The position numbers and the translations under genes were made by a program. Below the pieces are notes generated by a model, which was given only the letters and a program-made list of their open reading frames with translations, did not search any database and was not told the DNA's origin. A stretch of DNA of 62,267 nt from Anaerolineae bacterium. Lineage in GTDB: Bacteria; Chloroflexota; Anaerolineae; Anaerolineales; Villigracilaceae. Below, piece after piece: positions 8,621 to 16,688 of the stretch. Position 1 is the stretch's first letter; every line of letters starts with the position of its first letter. Where the stretch lies: assembly GCA_022013685.1 (NCBI GenBank), contig JAKLPV010000215.1, forward strand, positions 1 through 62,267. The letters are read 5' to 3'.

Positions 8621-10798
8621 ATGCCTACTCACCAATCCATTCTTAAGGATACCTTCGGTTACGACACTTTTCGCCCGCTCCAGCGCGAGATCATCGAAAA
8701 TGTGCTTGCGCGGCGCGACAGTTTGGCGATCATGCCCACCGGCGGCGGAAAGTCGCTCTGTTACCAGATCCCGGCCCTTCTTTTTGACGGTCTGACGGTG
8801 GTTGTCTCACCGCTGATCGCGCTGATGAAGGACCAGGTCGAGCAGATGCGCGCGGCGGGCGTCCCGGCTTTGTTTTTGAACAGCTCGCTCTCGCCCGAAG
8901 CCTATCAGGAGAACATGGACTATGTCCGGCGCGGACAGGTCAAATTGCTCTACGTCGCCCCTGAAACCCTGTTGACCCCGCGCATTTTGTCGCTGCTCTC
9001 GGCGCTCAAAGTCGATTGCCTGACGATCGACGAAGCGCACTGCATCTCAGAGTGGGGACACGACTTTCGGCCTGAGTACCGCCAACTGGCGGATGTGCGC
9101 CGCCGCTACCCCGAGGCGGTCTGCCTGGCCCTGACGGCGACGGCCACCCCGCGGGTGCGCGCCGATATCACCCGCAGCCTGGGATTAAACCTGTCGAACG
9201 AGTTTGTCGCTAGCTTCAACCGCGACAACTTGTATATCGAGGTCGCTCCCAAACGCGATCCGGATATTCAACTGGGGCGCTTTCTCGAGCGTTTCAAAGA
9301 TCAGTCTGGGATCGTGTACTGCTTTTCGCGCCGCCAGGTGGATGACGTCAGCGAGTACCTCGAGCGGCGCGGATACGCTGTCCGCCCGTACCATGCCGGT
9401 CTGGACGATGACACCCGCCGCCGCAACCAGGAAGCCTACATTCGCGACGATGTCCAGATCATGGTGGCGACGATCGCCTTCGGGATGGGGATTAACAAGC
9501 CGAATGTGCGTTTTATCGTCCATTATGATTTGCCCAAGAGCATCGAAGGCTATTATCAGGAAATTGGCCGCGCCGGGCGTGACGGATTGCCCGCGCACTG
9601 CTTGCTGCTCTACAGTTATGGCGATGTTGCCAAATTGAAATATTTCATCGATCAGAAAGAAGGCGATGAGCGCAAGGCGGCCGTCCAGCAACTGGATGCG
9701 ATCGTCCGCTACGCCGAAGATGAGCGAGTCTGCCGGCGCAAACCGCTCTTGGCTTATTTTGGCGAAAAATTCAATGCCGAGAAATGCGATAACTGCGACA
9801 ACTGCAACGCCGAAGCGCCGGTTCTTGAAGACATCACCATCCCGGCCCAGAAATTTCTCTCGTGCGTGGTGCGCACCGGCGAGCGTTTTGGCGCGGGGCA
9901 TGTCACCGACGTTTTGCTCGGTTCGAAAAATGAGCGCGTCCTGCGCCTGGAGCACGACAAGCTCTCGACGTATGGCATCGGCAGGGAACTGACCCAAAAA
10001 CAGTGGATGCACCTGGCCCGCCAACTGTCGCAGATGGGTTATCTCAACCAGGATGGCGAGTTCCGCACCTTGAGCCTGACCGAAACGGCCCGCAATGTGC
10101 TCAAAATCCGCGCCAGGATCTTTGGGCAGTTGCAGGAAGTTGAAGAACGGGCGAAGAAAAAGGATAACAAGAAAGAGTTGGAATACAACCACGCCCTGTT
10201 TGCCCTGCTGCGCGCCAAACGCAAGGAGCTGGCCGACGCCGATGGCGTTCCGCCCTACGTCATCTTCTCAGACCGGACTCTCGTCGAGATGGCGGCTTAT
10301 TTCCCGCAGTCGCGCGAGGCTTTGTTGGGCATTTCAGGGGTGGGACAGGTCAAATTGGCCCAGTTTGGCGATGAATTTTTGGATGTGATCAAGCCCTACT
10401 GCAAAAAACATAAAATCGCCGAGAAGGCGCGTGAAACGGCATCCGCTAAAAAAGAGAAGCCCGCCAAAAAGGCCGACTCCGAAATCGGGATGCGCACCAC
10501 GCTGGTCGCCGAAGCTTACAACGCCGGGGAGTCGCTTAAAAGCCTGATGGATCGGCAGCATGTGACGGTGGGGACGATCATCGATCATTTAACGAAATAC
10601 GCCCTGGCGGGCAACCGCCTGCGAAACGGGGAAGATTTCCAGTCGCTGACATCCACCTCCCCCGATGACCAGCAGGCCGCCTTCGCCGCTTTTGAAGAAC
10701 TGGGCGCGGAATATCTCAAGCCGGTTTTTGATAAGCTGGGCGGGCGGATCAATTATGACGAGTTGAAGATTTTGCGCCTGTGCTACCTGGCGCGCTGA
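8621..10798 (+). CDS. recQ: ATP-dependent DNA helicase RecQ
   Basis: A 725-residue RecQ helicase, a 3'-5' DNA unwinding enzyme of recombination and replication repair. Walker A is MPTGGGKS near residue 48, the DEAH box is in TIDEAHCISEWGHDFRPEY, and helicase motif VI is in YYQEIGRAGRDG. A zinc site (CRR and CDNCDNC) lies near residues 370-405, followed by the winged-helix RQC domain and an HRDC domain (~525-600). After a Lys/Ala-rich linker, the last ~110 residues hold a helix-turn-helix domain found in some bacterial RecQ proteins. I chose ATG 8621; the frame is open further upstream but there it overlaps the transporter gene. Confidence 0.95.
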   Translation: MPTHQSILKDTFGYDTFRPLQREIIENVLARRDSLAIMPTGGGKSLCYQIPALLFDGLTVVVSPLIALMKDQVEQMRAAGVPALFLNSSLSPEAYQENMDYVRRGQVKLLYVAPETLLTPRILSLLSALKVDCLTIDEAHCISEWGHDFRPEYRQLADVRRRYPEAVCLALTATATPRVRADITRSLGLNLSNEFVASFNRDNLYIEVAPKRDPDIQLGRFLERFKDQSGIVYCFSRRQVDDVSEYLERRGYAVRPYHAGLDDDTRRRNQEAYIRDDVQIMVATIAFGMGINKPNVRFIVHYDLPKSIEGYYQEIGRAGRDGLPAHCLLLYSYGDVAKLKYFIDQKEGDERKAAVQQLDAIVRYAEDERVCRRKPLLAYFGEKFNAEKCDNCDNCNAEAPVLEDITIPAQKFLSCVVRTGERFGAGHVTDVLLGSKNERVLRLEHDKLSTYGIGRELTQKQWMHLARQLSQMGYLNQDGEFRTLSLTETARNVLKIRARIFGQLQEVEERAKKKDNKKELEYNHALFALLRAKRKELADADGVPPYVIFSDRTLVEMAAYFPQSREALLGISGVGQVKLAQFGDEFLDVIKPYCKKHKIAEKARETASAKKEKPAKKADSEIGMRTTLVAEAYNAGESLKSLMDRQHVTVGTIIDHLTKYALAGNRLRNGEDFQSLTSTSPDDQQAAFAAFEELGAEYLKPVFDKLGGRINYDELKILRLCYLAR

Positions 10799-10905
10799 TT
10801 CTTTGAACAACCTTGTGCCCTTCTTTACAAACCCTTTACATTGAAGTTGTATCCTTGAGAAAGTCAGGGCAATGACCCTGGCACAACAAAAAGGAGAAAA
10901 TAACA

Positions 10906-11427
10906 ATGAAAAAGTCAATTTTTGTAATGCTTGCGCTCGTATTGGCGCTGGGCGCCCTCGGGGTTGGTGTCGCTTTTGCCCAGACGGAAGAACCGCCCGT
11001 TGCCGAAACCCCGGCTGCCGCACCCTTTGGGCATGGCATGATGCGTGAAAACGCCGGCGTTCTGCGCACCTACAAGGTCGAAGCCTTTGCCGCCAAGTTC
11101 GGCCTGAGTGTGGACGAAGTCAGCGCCCTGTTGGACAGTGGCACACGTCTGCACGAGATCGCGCTCGATAACGGCGTTGCCGAAGCCGATCTGCCCGCCC
11201 TGATGCAGGAGCTTCATCAGACTGCCCTGAACGCGGCCGTAGCCGACGGTGTTTTGACCCAGGAACAGGCCGACCTGATGGCCGATCGTATGCAGTCGCG
11301 CGGTCTCGCCGATGGAACCTGCGACCATGACGGTGTCCGCCCGATGGACGGCTCCGGCTTCGGTGGCGGCGGTCACGGCATGGGTGGCGGGCGTGGCAAT
11401 CGCGGCGCTCAGAACCAACAGCCGTAA
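10906..11427 (+). CDS. Secreted protein with Gly/His-rich tail
   Basis: A 173-residue exported protein. The signal peptide is clear: MKKS, a hydrophobic core (~residues 5-22) and the cleavage motif AFA-Q at about residue 25. Residues ~50-125 are helical and contain two short repeats of the type FGLSVDEVSALLDSGTRLHEIA and VLTQEQADLMADRM, a pattern seen in DUF2680/YckD-like exported proteins. The last ~40 residues are rich in Gly, His and Asn and may bind metal or be flexible. Function unknown. AAGGAG lies 11 bases before the start, and a strong terminator follows. Confidence 0.8.
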   Translation: MKKSIFVMLALVLALGALGVGVAFAQTEEPPVAETPAAAPFGHGMMRENAGVLRTYKVEAFAAKFGLSVDEVSALLDSGTRLHEIALDNGVAEADLPALMQELHQTALNAAVADGVLTQEQADLMADRMQSRGLADGTCDHDGVRPMDGSGFGGGGHGMGGGRGNRGAQNQQP

Positions 11428-11444
11428 ACCAAATCGATAGAACC

Positions 11445-11476
11445 AAAAGGCCGGGCATCGCTGCCCGGCCTTTTTT
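11445..11476 (+). terminator. Intrinsic terminator after secreted protein gene
   Basis: A 13-bp stem (AAAAGGCCGGGCA with TGCCCGGCCTTTT), a 4-base loop and a T run to 11476. Confidence 0.9.
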
Positions 11477-11489
11477 GCGTTTATCTGCT

Positions 11490-11527
11490 CCGGTCTCGAT
11501 ACGGGCTGTCGCCCTACTCGACATCCG
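11490..11527. repeat. Short repeat-like hairpin
   Basis: CCGG...CCGG ends and a GGGCtgtcGCCC core within a GTCTCGATACG...CCTACTCGAC context. It resembles interspersed hairpins of other bacteria; there is one copy only in this window. Confidence 0.35.
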
Positions 11528-11584
11528 GCATCACACTCCTTCAACCTTAAACCTTCAACATTCCGAGAGTATAATCAGCCCGTT

Positions 11585-12478
11585 ATGTCCAGCGACCTTG
11601 AACTTTACCGCACGATGTACCTGATCAGACGTTTTGAAGAACGCGCCCTGGCCGAGTTTTCGACCGGAAAGCTCTTCGGCACCACCCATGCCTATATCGG
11701 CCAGGAAGCCGATGCTGCCGCGGTTTTTGCCGCCATTGGCCCCGAGGATGTCATCTTCAGCAACCATCGCTGTCACGGCCACTTCCTGGCCTATGGCGGC
11801 GATCCCTATCGCCTGGCCGCCGAACTGATGGGACGCGCCACCGGCCTGGTTGGCGGGCGCGGCGGCAGTCAGCACATCCACTGGCGCAATTTTTACTCGA
11901 ACGGCATTCAAGGCGGGATTGTCCCGGTCGCGACCGGGATTGCCCTGGCTGAAAAAGCCAAAAAGAGCGGCGCGATCTCGATCGTTTTCATTGGCGATGG
12001 CACCCTCGGCGAAGGCGCGCTCTACGAAAGCCTGAATGTCGCTGCCCTCTGGAAATTGCCGGTTCTGTACGTTGTCGAAAACAACCGCTATGCCCAGACC
12101 ACCCCGACCGAACTGGGTGTGGCCGGCTCGATCCCGGCCCGCTTCAAGGCTTTTGGGATCGAAACCTGGGAGGCGGCTTCGAGCGATGTCCTGACCCTTG
12201 GGCCGGTTGCGCGCGAAGCGCTTGACCACACGCGCAGCGGACTCCCCGCAGCCTTGATCCTGCACACTTACCGATTCTCCGCCCACAGCAAGGGCGACGA
12301 CCCGCGTGACCCGGCAGAGATTGCAAAAACCCGGGCGGAGTTCGACCCGCTCACTATCCACTCCCCGCGACTTGACCCCGCCGCCCGCGCCTCGGTTGAA
12401 GCTGAAGCCGACGCTGTTATCGACGATGCCTTCGTCCGCGCGACGAAAGACCCCTTTCCAATCCTGAATGCAGAATGA
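11585..12478 (+). CDS. Thiamine-diphosphate-dependent 2-oxoacid dehydrogenase E1, alpha subunit
   Basis: A 297-residue E1 alpha subunit of the pyruvate/acetoin/branched-chain dehydrogenase type. The thiamine-diphosphate and Mg motif GDGTLGEGALYESLN followed by ENN is at about residues 138-165. RRFEERA near the N-terminus and SNHRCHGHFLAYGG near residue 59 are also family marks. It is shorter than typical pyruvate dehydrogenase E1 alpha (~360) and closer to acetoin dehydrogenase AcoA. It pairs with E1 beta downstream, but no normal E2 or E3 gene is present; instead a lipoyl-acyltransferase fusion lies at 14335-15420. Its last residues are encoded by a repeat element. Confidence 0.9.
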   Translation: MSSDLELYRTMYLIRRFEERALAEFSTGKLFGTTHAYIGQEADAAAVFAAIGPEDVIFSNHRCHGHFLAYGGDPYRLAAELMGRATGLVGGRGGSQHIHWRNFYSNGIQGGIVPVATGIALAEKAKKSGAISIVFIGDGTLGEGALYESLNVAALWKLPVLYVVENNRYAQTTPTELGVAGSIPARFKAFGIETWEAASSDVLTLGPVAREALDHTRSGLPAALILHTYRFSAHSKGDDPRDPAEIAKTRAEFDPLTIHSPRLDPAARASVEAEADAVIDDAFVRATKDPFPILNAE

Positions 12479-12525
12479 AGAATGCAGATTTTCCATTCTG
12501 CACTCAGCATTCTGCATTCTGAATT
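12467..12525. repeat. Inverted repeat (AATGCAGAATG / CATTCTGCATT) between E1 genes
   Basis: CTGAATGCAGAATGAAGAATG at the left and CATTCTGCATTCTGAATT at the right are near-complementary. The element covers the last codons of E1 alpha and almost the whole spacer before E1 beta. Confidence 0.75.
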
Positions 12526-12531
12526 ATAAAA

Positions 12532-13524
12532 ATGCCCACAATTCTCGAATCCATCAATTCTGCCCTGCATACCGCCCTCGAAAACGACCCGCGCGTTTAC
12601 GTTCTTGGCGAGGATATTCTCGACCCGTATGGCGGCGCGTTCAAGGTCACCCGCGGACTCTCGACCCGCTTTCCCGAGCGTGTTTTGACCACGCCCATCT
12701 CTGAAGCGGCCATTTTAGGCATTTGTAACGGCATGGCCCTGCGCGGACTGCGCCCGGTGGCCGAGGTCATGTTTGGCGACTTTGTGACCCTGATGGCCGA
12801 CCAGTTGATTAATCATGCGGCCAAATTCCGCTGGATGTACAACGACCAGGTGCGCGTGCCGCTCGTTCTGCGCCTGCCGATGGGCGGACGGCGCGGTTAT
12901 GGCCCGACCCATTCCCAGTCGCTTGAAAAACACTTGCTTGGCGCGCCCGGCCTGAAAGCGGTGGCCCCCAACACGCTCGGCAACCCCTCCGACCTGCTGC
13001 TGGCCGCGATTGCCGACGACGACCCGGTGCTCTTCGTCGAGCACAAACTGCTCTATACGCGCCATCTGCTCGAAGACAAAGACTTAATCGATTGGGAAGT
13101 TACCAAAACCGGCGACCCATATCCCACCTTCACACTAAGAACCAATTACCAATCCCCAATTACCATCGCTACCTACGGTTACAATTTCGAGCTGGCCCGC
13201 GAAGCCGCCCGTGAGTTGATGTATGAATATGAAATTTTCAGTGAAATTGTGCTCTTCAGCCAGCTCAGCCCGTTTGAGCTCGATCCGCTCTTCGGCTCGC
13301 TGCGCCGCACCGGGCGTTTGCTGACACTTGAAGAAGGCACCCAAACCCTGGGCTGGGGCGCGGAAGTGGCCGCTCGCAGCGCCGAACAACTGCCGGGTGC
13401 GGTGCGCATCCGCCGCCTGGGAGCGCTCGACCTGCCCATCGCCAATGCCAAATCCCTCGAAGACGACATCCTGCCTTCAACAGAAAAAATCCTCCAGACC
13501 GCGCTGGCGTTGCTGGAAAGTTAA
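12532..13524 (+). CDS. Thiamine-diphosphate-dependent 2-oxoacid dehydrogenase E1, beta subunit
   Basis: A 330-residue E1 beta subunit; with the alpha subunit it forms the decarboxylating E1 heterotetramer that makes an acyl group from a 2-oxoacid and passes it to a lipoyl domain. Family marks include YVLGEDILDPYGGAFKVTRG near residue 22, TPISEAAILGICNGMALRG near residue 60 and LRLPMGGRRGYGPTHSQS near residue 122. The C-terminal transketolase domain is complete. No Shine-Dalgarno sequence precedes ATG 12532, because the spacer is a repeat element. A bidirectional hairpin follows the stop codon. Confidence 0.9.
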   Translation: MPTILESINSALHTALENDPRVYVLGEDILDPYGGAFKVTRGLSTRFPERVLTTPISEAAILGICNGMALRGLRPVAEVMFGDFVTLMADQLINHAAKFRWMYNDQVRVPLVLRLPMGGRRGYGPTHSQSLEKHLLGAPGLKAVAPNTLGNPSDLLLAAIADDDPVLFVEHKLLYTRHLLEDKDLIDWEVTKTGDPYPTFTLRTNYQSPITIATYGYNFELAREAARELMYEYEIFSEIVLFSQLSPFELDPLFGSLRRTGRLLTLEEGTQTLGWGAEVAARSAEQLPGAVRIRRLGALDLPIANAKSLEDDILPSTEKILQTALALLES

Positions 13525-13530
13525 CAAAAA

Positions 13531-13557
13531 GCCCGAAAGGCGCGAAACCTTTCGGGC
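13531..13557 (-). terminator. Intrinsic terminator for the DUF4013 gene
   Basis: A 10-bp stem (GCCCGAAAGG with CCTTTCGGGC) and a 7-base loop. On the minus strand it is followed by TTTTTG, so it fits the end of the minus-strand gene; it may also stop transcription from E1 beta. Confidence 0.8.
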
Positions 13558-13575
13558 AATTGCTTGAAAATTGAG

Positions 13576-14244
13576 CTACATTGCGGGCTGGGCAGCTTTG
13601 GCAGTATTGTAAGCCTGGCCATAGAAGTGGGCCATGATGGCAAAAGCTAGTGCTGCGGTAAAGATCACGCCAATGAAGCAGGCGATCAGGCCGAGCGTTG
13701 CAACGAAACCTGCGGCGATGCTGCCCACAAGAACGAGCACGTAAGCGCCAGGAGCGGCTTTGACCAGCCCAAAGATTTCGCCGAAGCGGAAGCCCGCACC
13801 GATTTCGCCGGTAACGGCTACCTTGGCGTAAGCGGCAGGTGTAATCAGCCCCAGGAAGATGCTGTAAAGGAAACTAAAGCACCCAAAACAGATCGAGACG
13901 ACACTGGAGACCATGATCATGGCATCGTAGGCATCGCCGCTCATGTTTTCTGCGACGATCGGCAGGATATTGGTGCAGGACGAAATCAGCAGAACCGGCA
14001 GGCTATAGGCGAAGCCAACCACAAAAGCTTTGAAGCCAAGCGTCATGTGGTCGCTGAAGTTGTCCCAGCCTGGCAATAAATCGGTGGTCTGGCCTTCGAT
14101 CAGTCGTTTTGTGACGGTCAGGCTCCAGCCGAGTGCGGTGATCGGGCCGAGCACGGGAATCAGGAAAACCAACGCTGCAATGCCGACTTTTTTGAGCCAA
14201 TCTGAGTCTTCAAAAATATATGAAAAAGCACGTGCGAAATCCAT
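13576..14244 (-). CDS. DUF4013 membrane protein
   Basis: A 222-residue integral membrane protein with about five to six hydrophobic spans. The N-terminal pattern FARAFSYIFEDSDWLKKVGI, then LGPITALGWSLTVTKRLIEG and LPGWDNFSDHMTLGFKAFVV, marks DUF4013, a family of unknown function common in Chloroflexota and archaea. The start is ATG 14244 with AAGGAG seven bases upstream. It lies on the opposite strand between E1 beta and the lipoyl-acyltransferase fusion, so it interrupts what may be one functional set. Confidence 0.8.
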   Translation of the reverse strand: MDFARAFSYIFEDSDWLKKVGIAALVFLIPVLGPITALGWSLTVTKRLIEGQTTDLLPGWDNFSDHMTLGFKAFVVGFAYSLPVLLISSCTNILPIVAENMSGDAYDAMIMVSSVVSICFGCFSFLYSIFLGLITPAAYAKVAVTGEIGAGFRFGEIFGLVKAAPGAYVLVLVGSIAAGFVATLGLIACFIGVIFTAALAFAIMAHFYGQAYNTAKAAQPAM

Positions 14245-14334
14245 AGTATTCTCCTTGTTCAAGTAATGTGATAATCTGATTATAGACCAAAAAACTCGAA
14301 ATAATGCATAATTTCCAGAAAACAGGATTTTTAA

Positions 14335-15420
14335 ATGGCCCAGACCCCGATCACCGTTCCCCTTTTAAATGCCAATGAACCGGAAGCCCGCCTCGTGGAT
14401 GTCCATGTTGCTGACGGCCAGCGCGTCGAAGCCGGCGCGATCTTGTTTACGATCGAGACCACCAAAGCCGCCAGCGATGTCGAAGCGCCGACAGTCGGTT
14501 TTGTGCGGATGCTGGCTGCCGAGGGCGATACCGTTTCGGTCGGTGATTTGCTCGCCTACCTGACCGAAACTGTCGATGAAGCGCTGCCGACCCCTGCGCC
14601 TGTTTCCGTTCAACCCGTCGACTCTTTGGCGGGGGATTTACGCATCACCAAACCGGCCCGCGCCCTGGCCGAAATCCTGGGTCTCCACCTGGATTCCCTG
14701 CCGACCGACCGTTTGCTGACTGAAGCCGCCATCCGTGAGGTTGCCGCTGCGCGCCAGCCGATCGACCTGCCCGATTATGGCAGTGAGCATATCCTCATTT
14801 ATGGGGCGGGCGGGCATGCCAAAGCCGTGATGGAAATGGTCCAGGCCATCGGCGCACATCGCATCGCGGGCATTCTGGACGATAACCCGGCCCTGGCGGG
14901 AAAATCCGTGCTGGGCATCTCAGTCTTGGGCGGGCGCGGTCTTTTGGCGCTGCTGCGCGAGAAGGGCCTGATGCTGGCGGCCAACGGTGTCGGCGGGATT
15001 TTGGATATTGCGGTGCGGGTGCGTTTGTTTGAGTTGCAGGAAAGCGCCGGGTTCAGTTTCCCGGCTCTGGCCCATCCACGCGCAACGGTCGAGGCCAGCG
15101 CCAGCATCTCGGATGGCGTCCAGGTTTTTGCCAATGCCTATGTCGGGTCTTCGGCGCTGCTCCATCCGCGCTGCATGGTCAATACCGGCGCGATCGTTTC
15201 GCACGACTGCGAGATCGGGCGCTATACCCATATCGCTCCGGGCGCGATGCTGGCCGGGCACGTCCATGTTGGCGAGCGCAGCCTGGTCGGGATGGGCGTC
15301 ACGACTGCAATTGGAATTAAGATTGGGAATGGAGTGCGGATCGGCAACGGGGCGGTGGTTTATGCCGATGTGCCAGATAAAACCATTGTTCCGGCGGGCA
15401 AGGTCTGGGCCGGGGGTTAA
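14335..15420 (+). CDS. Fusion: lipoyl domain, E3-binding-like segment and NeuD/PglD acyltransferase
   Basis: A 361-residue protein with an unusual domain order. Residues 4-80 form a biotinyl/lipoyl domain with the lipoylation site ETTKA (Lys44) and the EAP turn after it. Residues ~103-140 (TKPARALAEILGLHLDSLPT, then an LLTEAAIREV helix) look like a peripheral subunit-binding domain without its usual glycine loop. Residues ~152-361 are a NeuD/PglD-type sugar acyltransferase: Rossmann-like IYGAGGHAK (155-163), then a left-handed beta-helix with the probable catalytic His in VSHDCEIG. E2 proteins carry a CAT domain in that position instead. Being near E1 alpha/beta suggests that it receives an acyl group on the lipoyl arm. 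The stop overlaps the end of yigZ by four bases. Confidence 0.88.
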   Translation: MAQTPITVPLLNANEPEARLVDVHVADGQRVEAGAILFTIETTKAASDVEAPTVGFVRMLAAEGDTVSVGDLLAYLTETVDEALPTPAPVSVQPVDSLAGDLRITKPARALAEILGLHLDSLPTDRLLTEAAIREVAAARQPIDLPDYGSEHILIYGAGGHAKAVMEMVQAIGAHRIAGILDDNPALAGKSVLGISVLGGRGLLALLREKGLMLAANGVGGILDIAVRVRLFELQESAGFSFPALAHPRATVEASASISDGVQVFANAYVGSSALLHPRCMVNTGAIVSHDCEIGRYTHIAPGAMLAGHVHVGERSLVGMGVTTAIGIKIGNGVRIGNGAVVYADVPDKTIVPAGKVWAGG

Positions 15421-16055
15421 CTGACTGGAACCAACATTTCACTTGTCTCAATAATTTCTACCGATAACCGGCCTGCCGAGAGTTCTTGCAGGCCGGTTTC
15501 GAATCCTGCAAAAGACTCAATCGGGAAACGCAGAGTCAGGGTGATATCGGCGGCGAAATCTTCATCCAGGATTGCCCCACCGTAGCGTGTAGCCAGTATT
15601 CTGATGCGTTCTAGCAGGTTGTAGGGGATTGCCAGTAAGGCAACATGCACCGGGATGCGCTGCGCGCGCAGAACATCCCTGGCGACAGCCTGGGTCGCCT
15701 CGGTATAGGCTTTTACCAGGCCCCCGGTGCCGAGCAGGGTTCCGCCAAAATAGCGGGTGACGACCACAACAACGTCGCCCAGGCCCGAGCCGCGCAAAAC
15801 TGTCAGCGCCGGGCGGCCAGCCGTACCGGATGGTTCGCCGTCATCGGAGCAGTATTCGCTGAGGCTGTTTCCGCCGCCGAGAATATAAGCCGGGACGTTG
15901 TGGCTGGCATCGGCAAATTCGCTGCGGATGCGTTTGATGAACGCCCGCGCCTCGTCCGCGCTGGCTATTGGGGCCAGGGTGGCGATGAAGTGCGAGTTGA
16001 CAACAACAATCTCGCGTCGGATTTCTTCAGCGGGCAGCAGGTAGGCTGCGGGCAT
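15417..16055 (-). CDS. yigZ: YigZ/IMPACT family protein
   Basis: A 212-residue YigZ-like protein. The N-terminal UPF0029/IMPACT domain (about residues 15-125) carries the signature EYCSDDGEPSGTAGRPALTV and VVVVTRYFGGTLLGTGGLVKA. The C-terminal DUF1949-like domain follows. Homologues in other organisms are linked to translation regulation or peptidase-like functions, but the biochemical role is not settled. It starts three bases after the response-regulator stop codon, so it is probably the last gene of the minus-strand run HK-RR-YigZ. Confidence 0.9.
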   Translation of the reverse strand: MPAAYLLPAEEIRREIVVVNSHFIATLAPIASADEARAFIKRIRSEFADASHNVPAYILGGGNSLSEYCSDDGEPSGTAGRPALTVLRGSGLGDVVVVVTRYFGGTLLGTGGLVKAYTEATQAVARDVLRAQRIPVHVALLAIPYNLLERIRILATRYGGAILDEDFAADITLTLRFPIESFAGFETGLQELSAGRLSVEIIETSEMLVPVS

Positions 16056-16058
16056 GGG

Positions 16059-16688
16059 CTAGAGCAATCCGTTCTGGGCGGCGACGGCAATCGCCCCGGC
16101 GCGCGAATCGACGCCCATTTTTTGGTAGATGCTGGCGAGATGAGCTTTAACTGTCCGCTCAGTAATGTTGAGCTTGACGGCAATTTCCTTGCTGCGCTCG
16201 CCCAAGGCGACGGCGGCCAGGACTTCTTTTTCGCGTTCGGTCAGGTTGAAGGGGGAGGCTGGTGTTGCCGGAGCGGATGCAACATTTAGCAGGCGGGCCA
16301 TGATTTCGGGCTTGAGCAGGGTCTCGCCGCGCGCGGCGGCGCGGATGGTATCGAATAACGCAGCCCGGTTGGTGTCTTTGAGCAGGAATCCTTTGGCCCC
16401 GGCGTGAATGCCGCGCAGCATGAGTTCATCTTCGTTGAAGGTGGTCAGGATGACGACGGCAATTTCCGGCTGGCTCTGGCGCAGTTTTTCGATGGCGGTG
16501 ATGCCGTCCATACCGGGCATGCGCAAGTCCATCAGAACGACGTCTGGGTGAAGGCTTGCGCATAGTTGCAGTGCTTCGACGCCATCGGCGGCTTCGCCGA
16601 CCAGCTCGAAATCGTCCTCGGTTTCGAGGATCAGGCGCAAGCCCTGGCGGATGATGAGGTGGTCATCGGCGATTAAAATACGGGTCAT
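16059..16688 (-). CDS. NarL/LuxR-family response regulator
   Basis: A 209-residue response regulator. The receiver domain has the acidic pair Asp8-Asp9, the phosphorylation site Asp54 (LMDLRMPGMDG), Thr in ILTTFNE and Lys in FLLKDT. A LuxR-type helix-turn-helix occupies residues ~143-209 (NLTEREKEVLAAVALGERSK). It overlaps the start of the sensor kinase gene's 3' end by four bases, so the pair is translationally coupled. Likely targets are the divergent ABC-2 exporter genes at 18170, as in many kinase-regulator-exporter loci; this is inference from position. Confidence 0.93.
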   Translation of the reverse strand: MTRILIADDHLIIRQGLRLILETEDDFELVGEAADGVEALQLCASLHPDVVLMDLRMPGMDGITAIEKLRQSQPEIAVVILTTFNEDELMLRGIHAGAKGFLLKDTNRAALFDTIRAAARGETLLKPEIMARLLNVASAPATPASPFNLTEREKEVLAAVALGERSKEIAVKLNITERTVKAHLASIYQKMGVDSRAGAIAVAAQNGLL

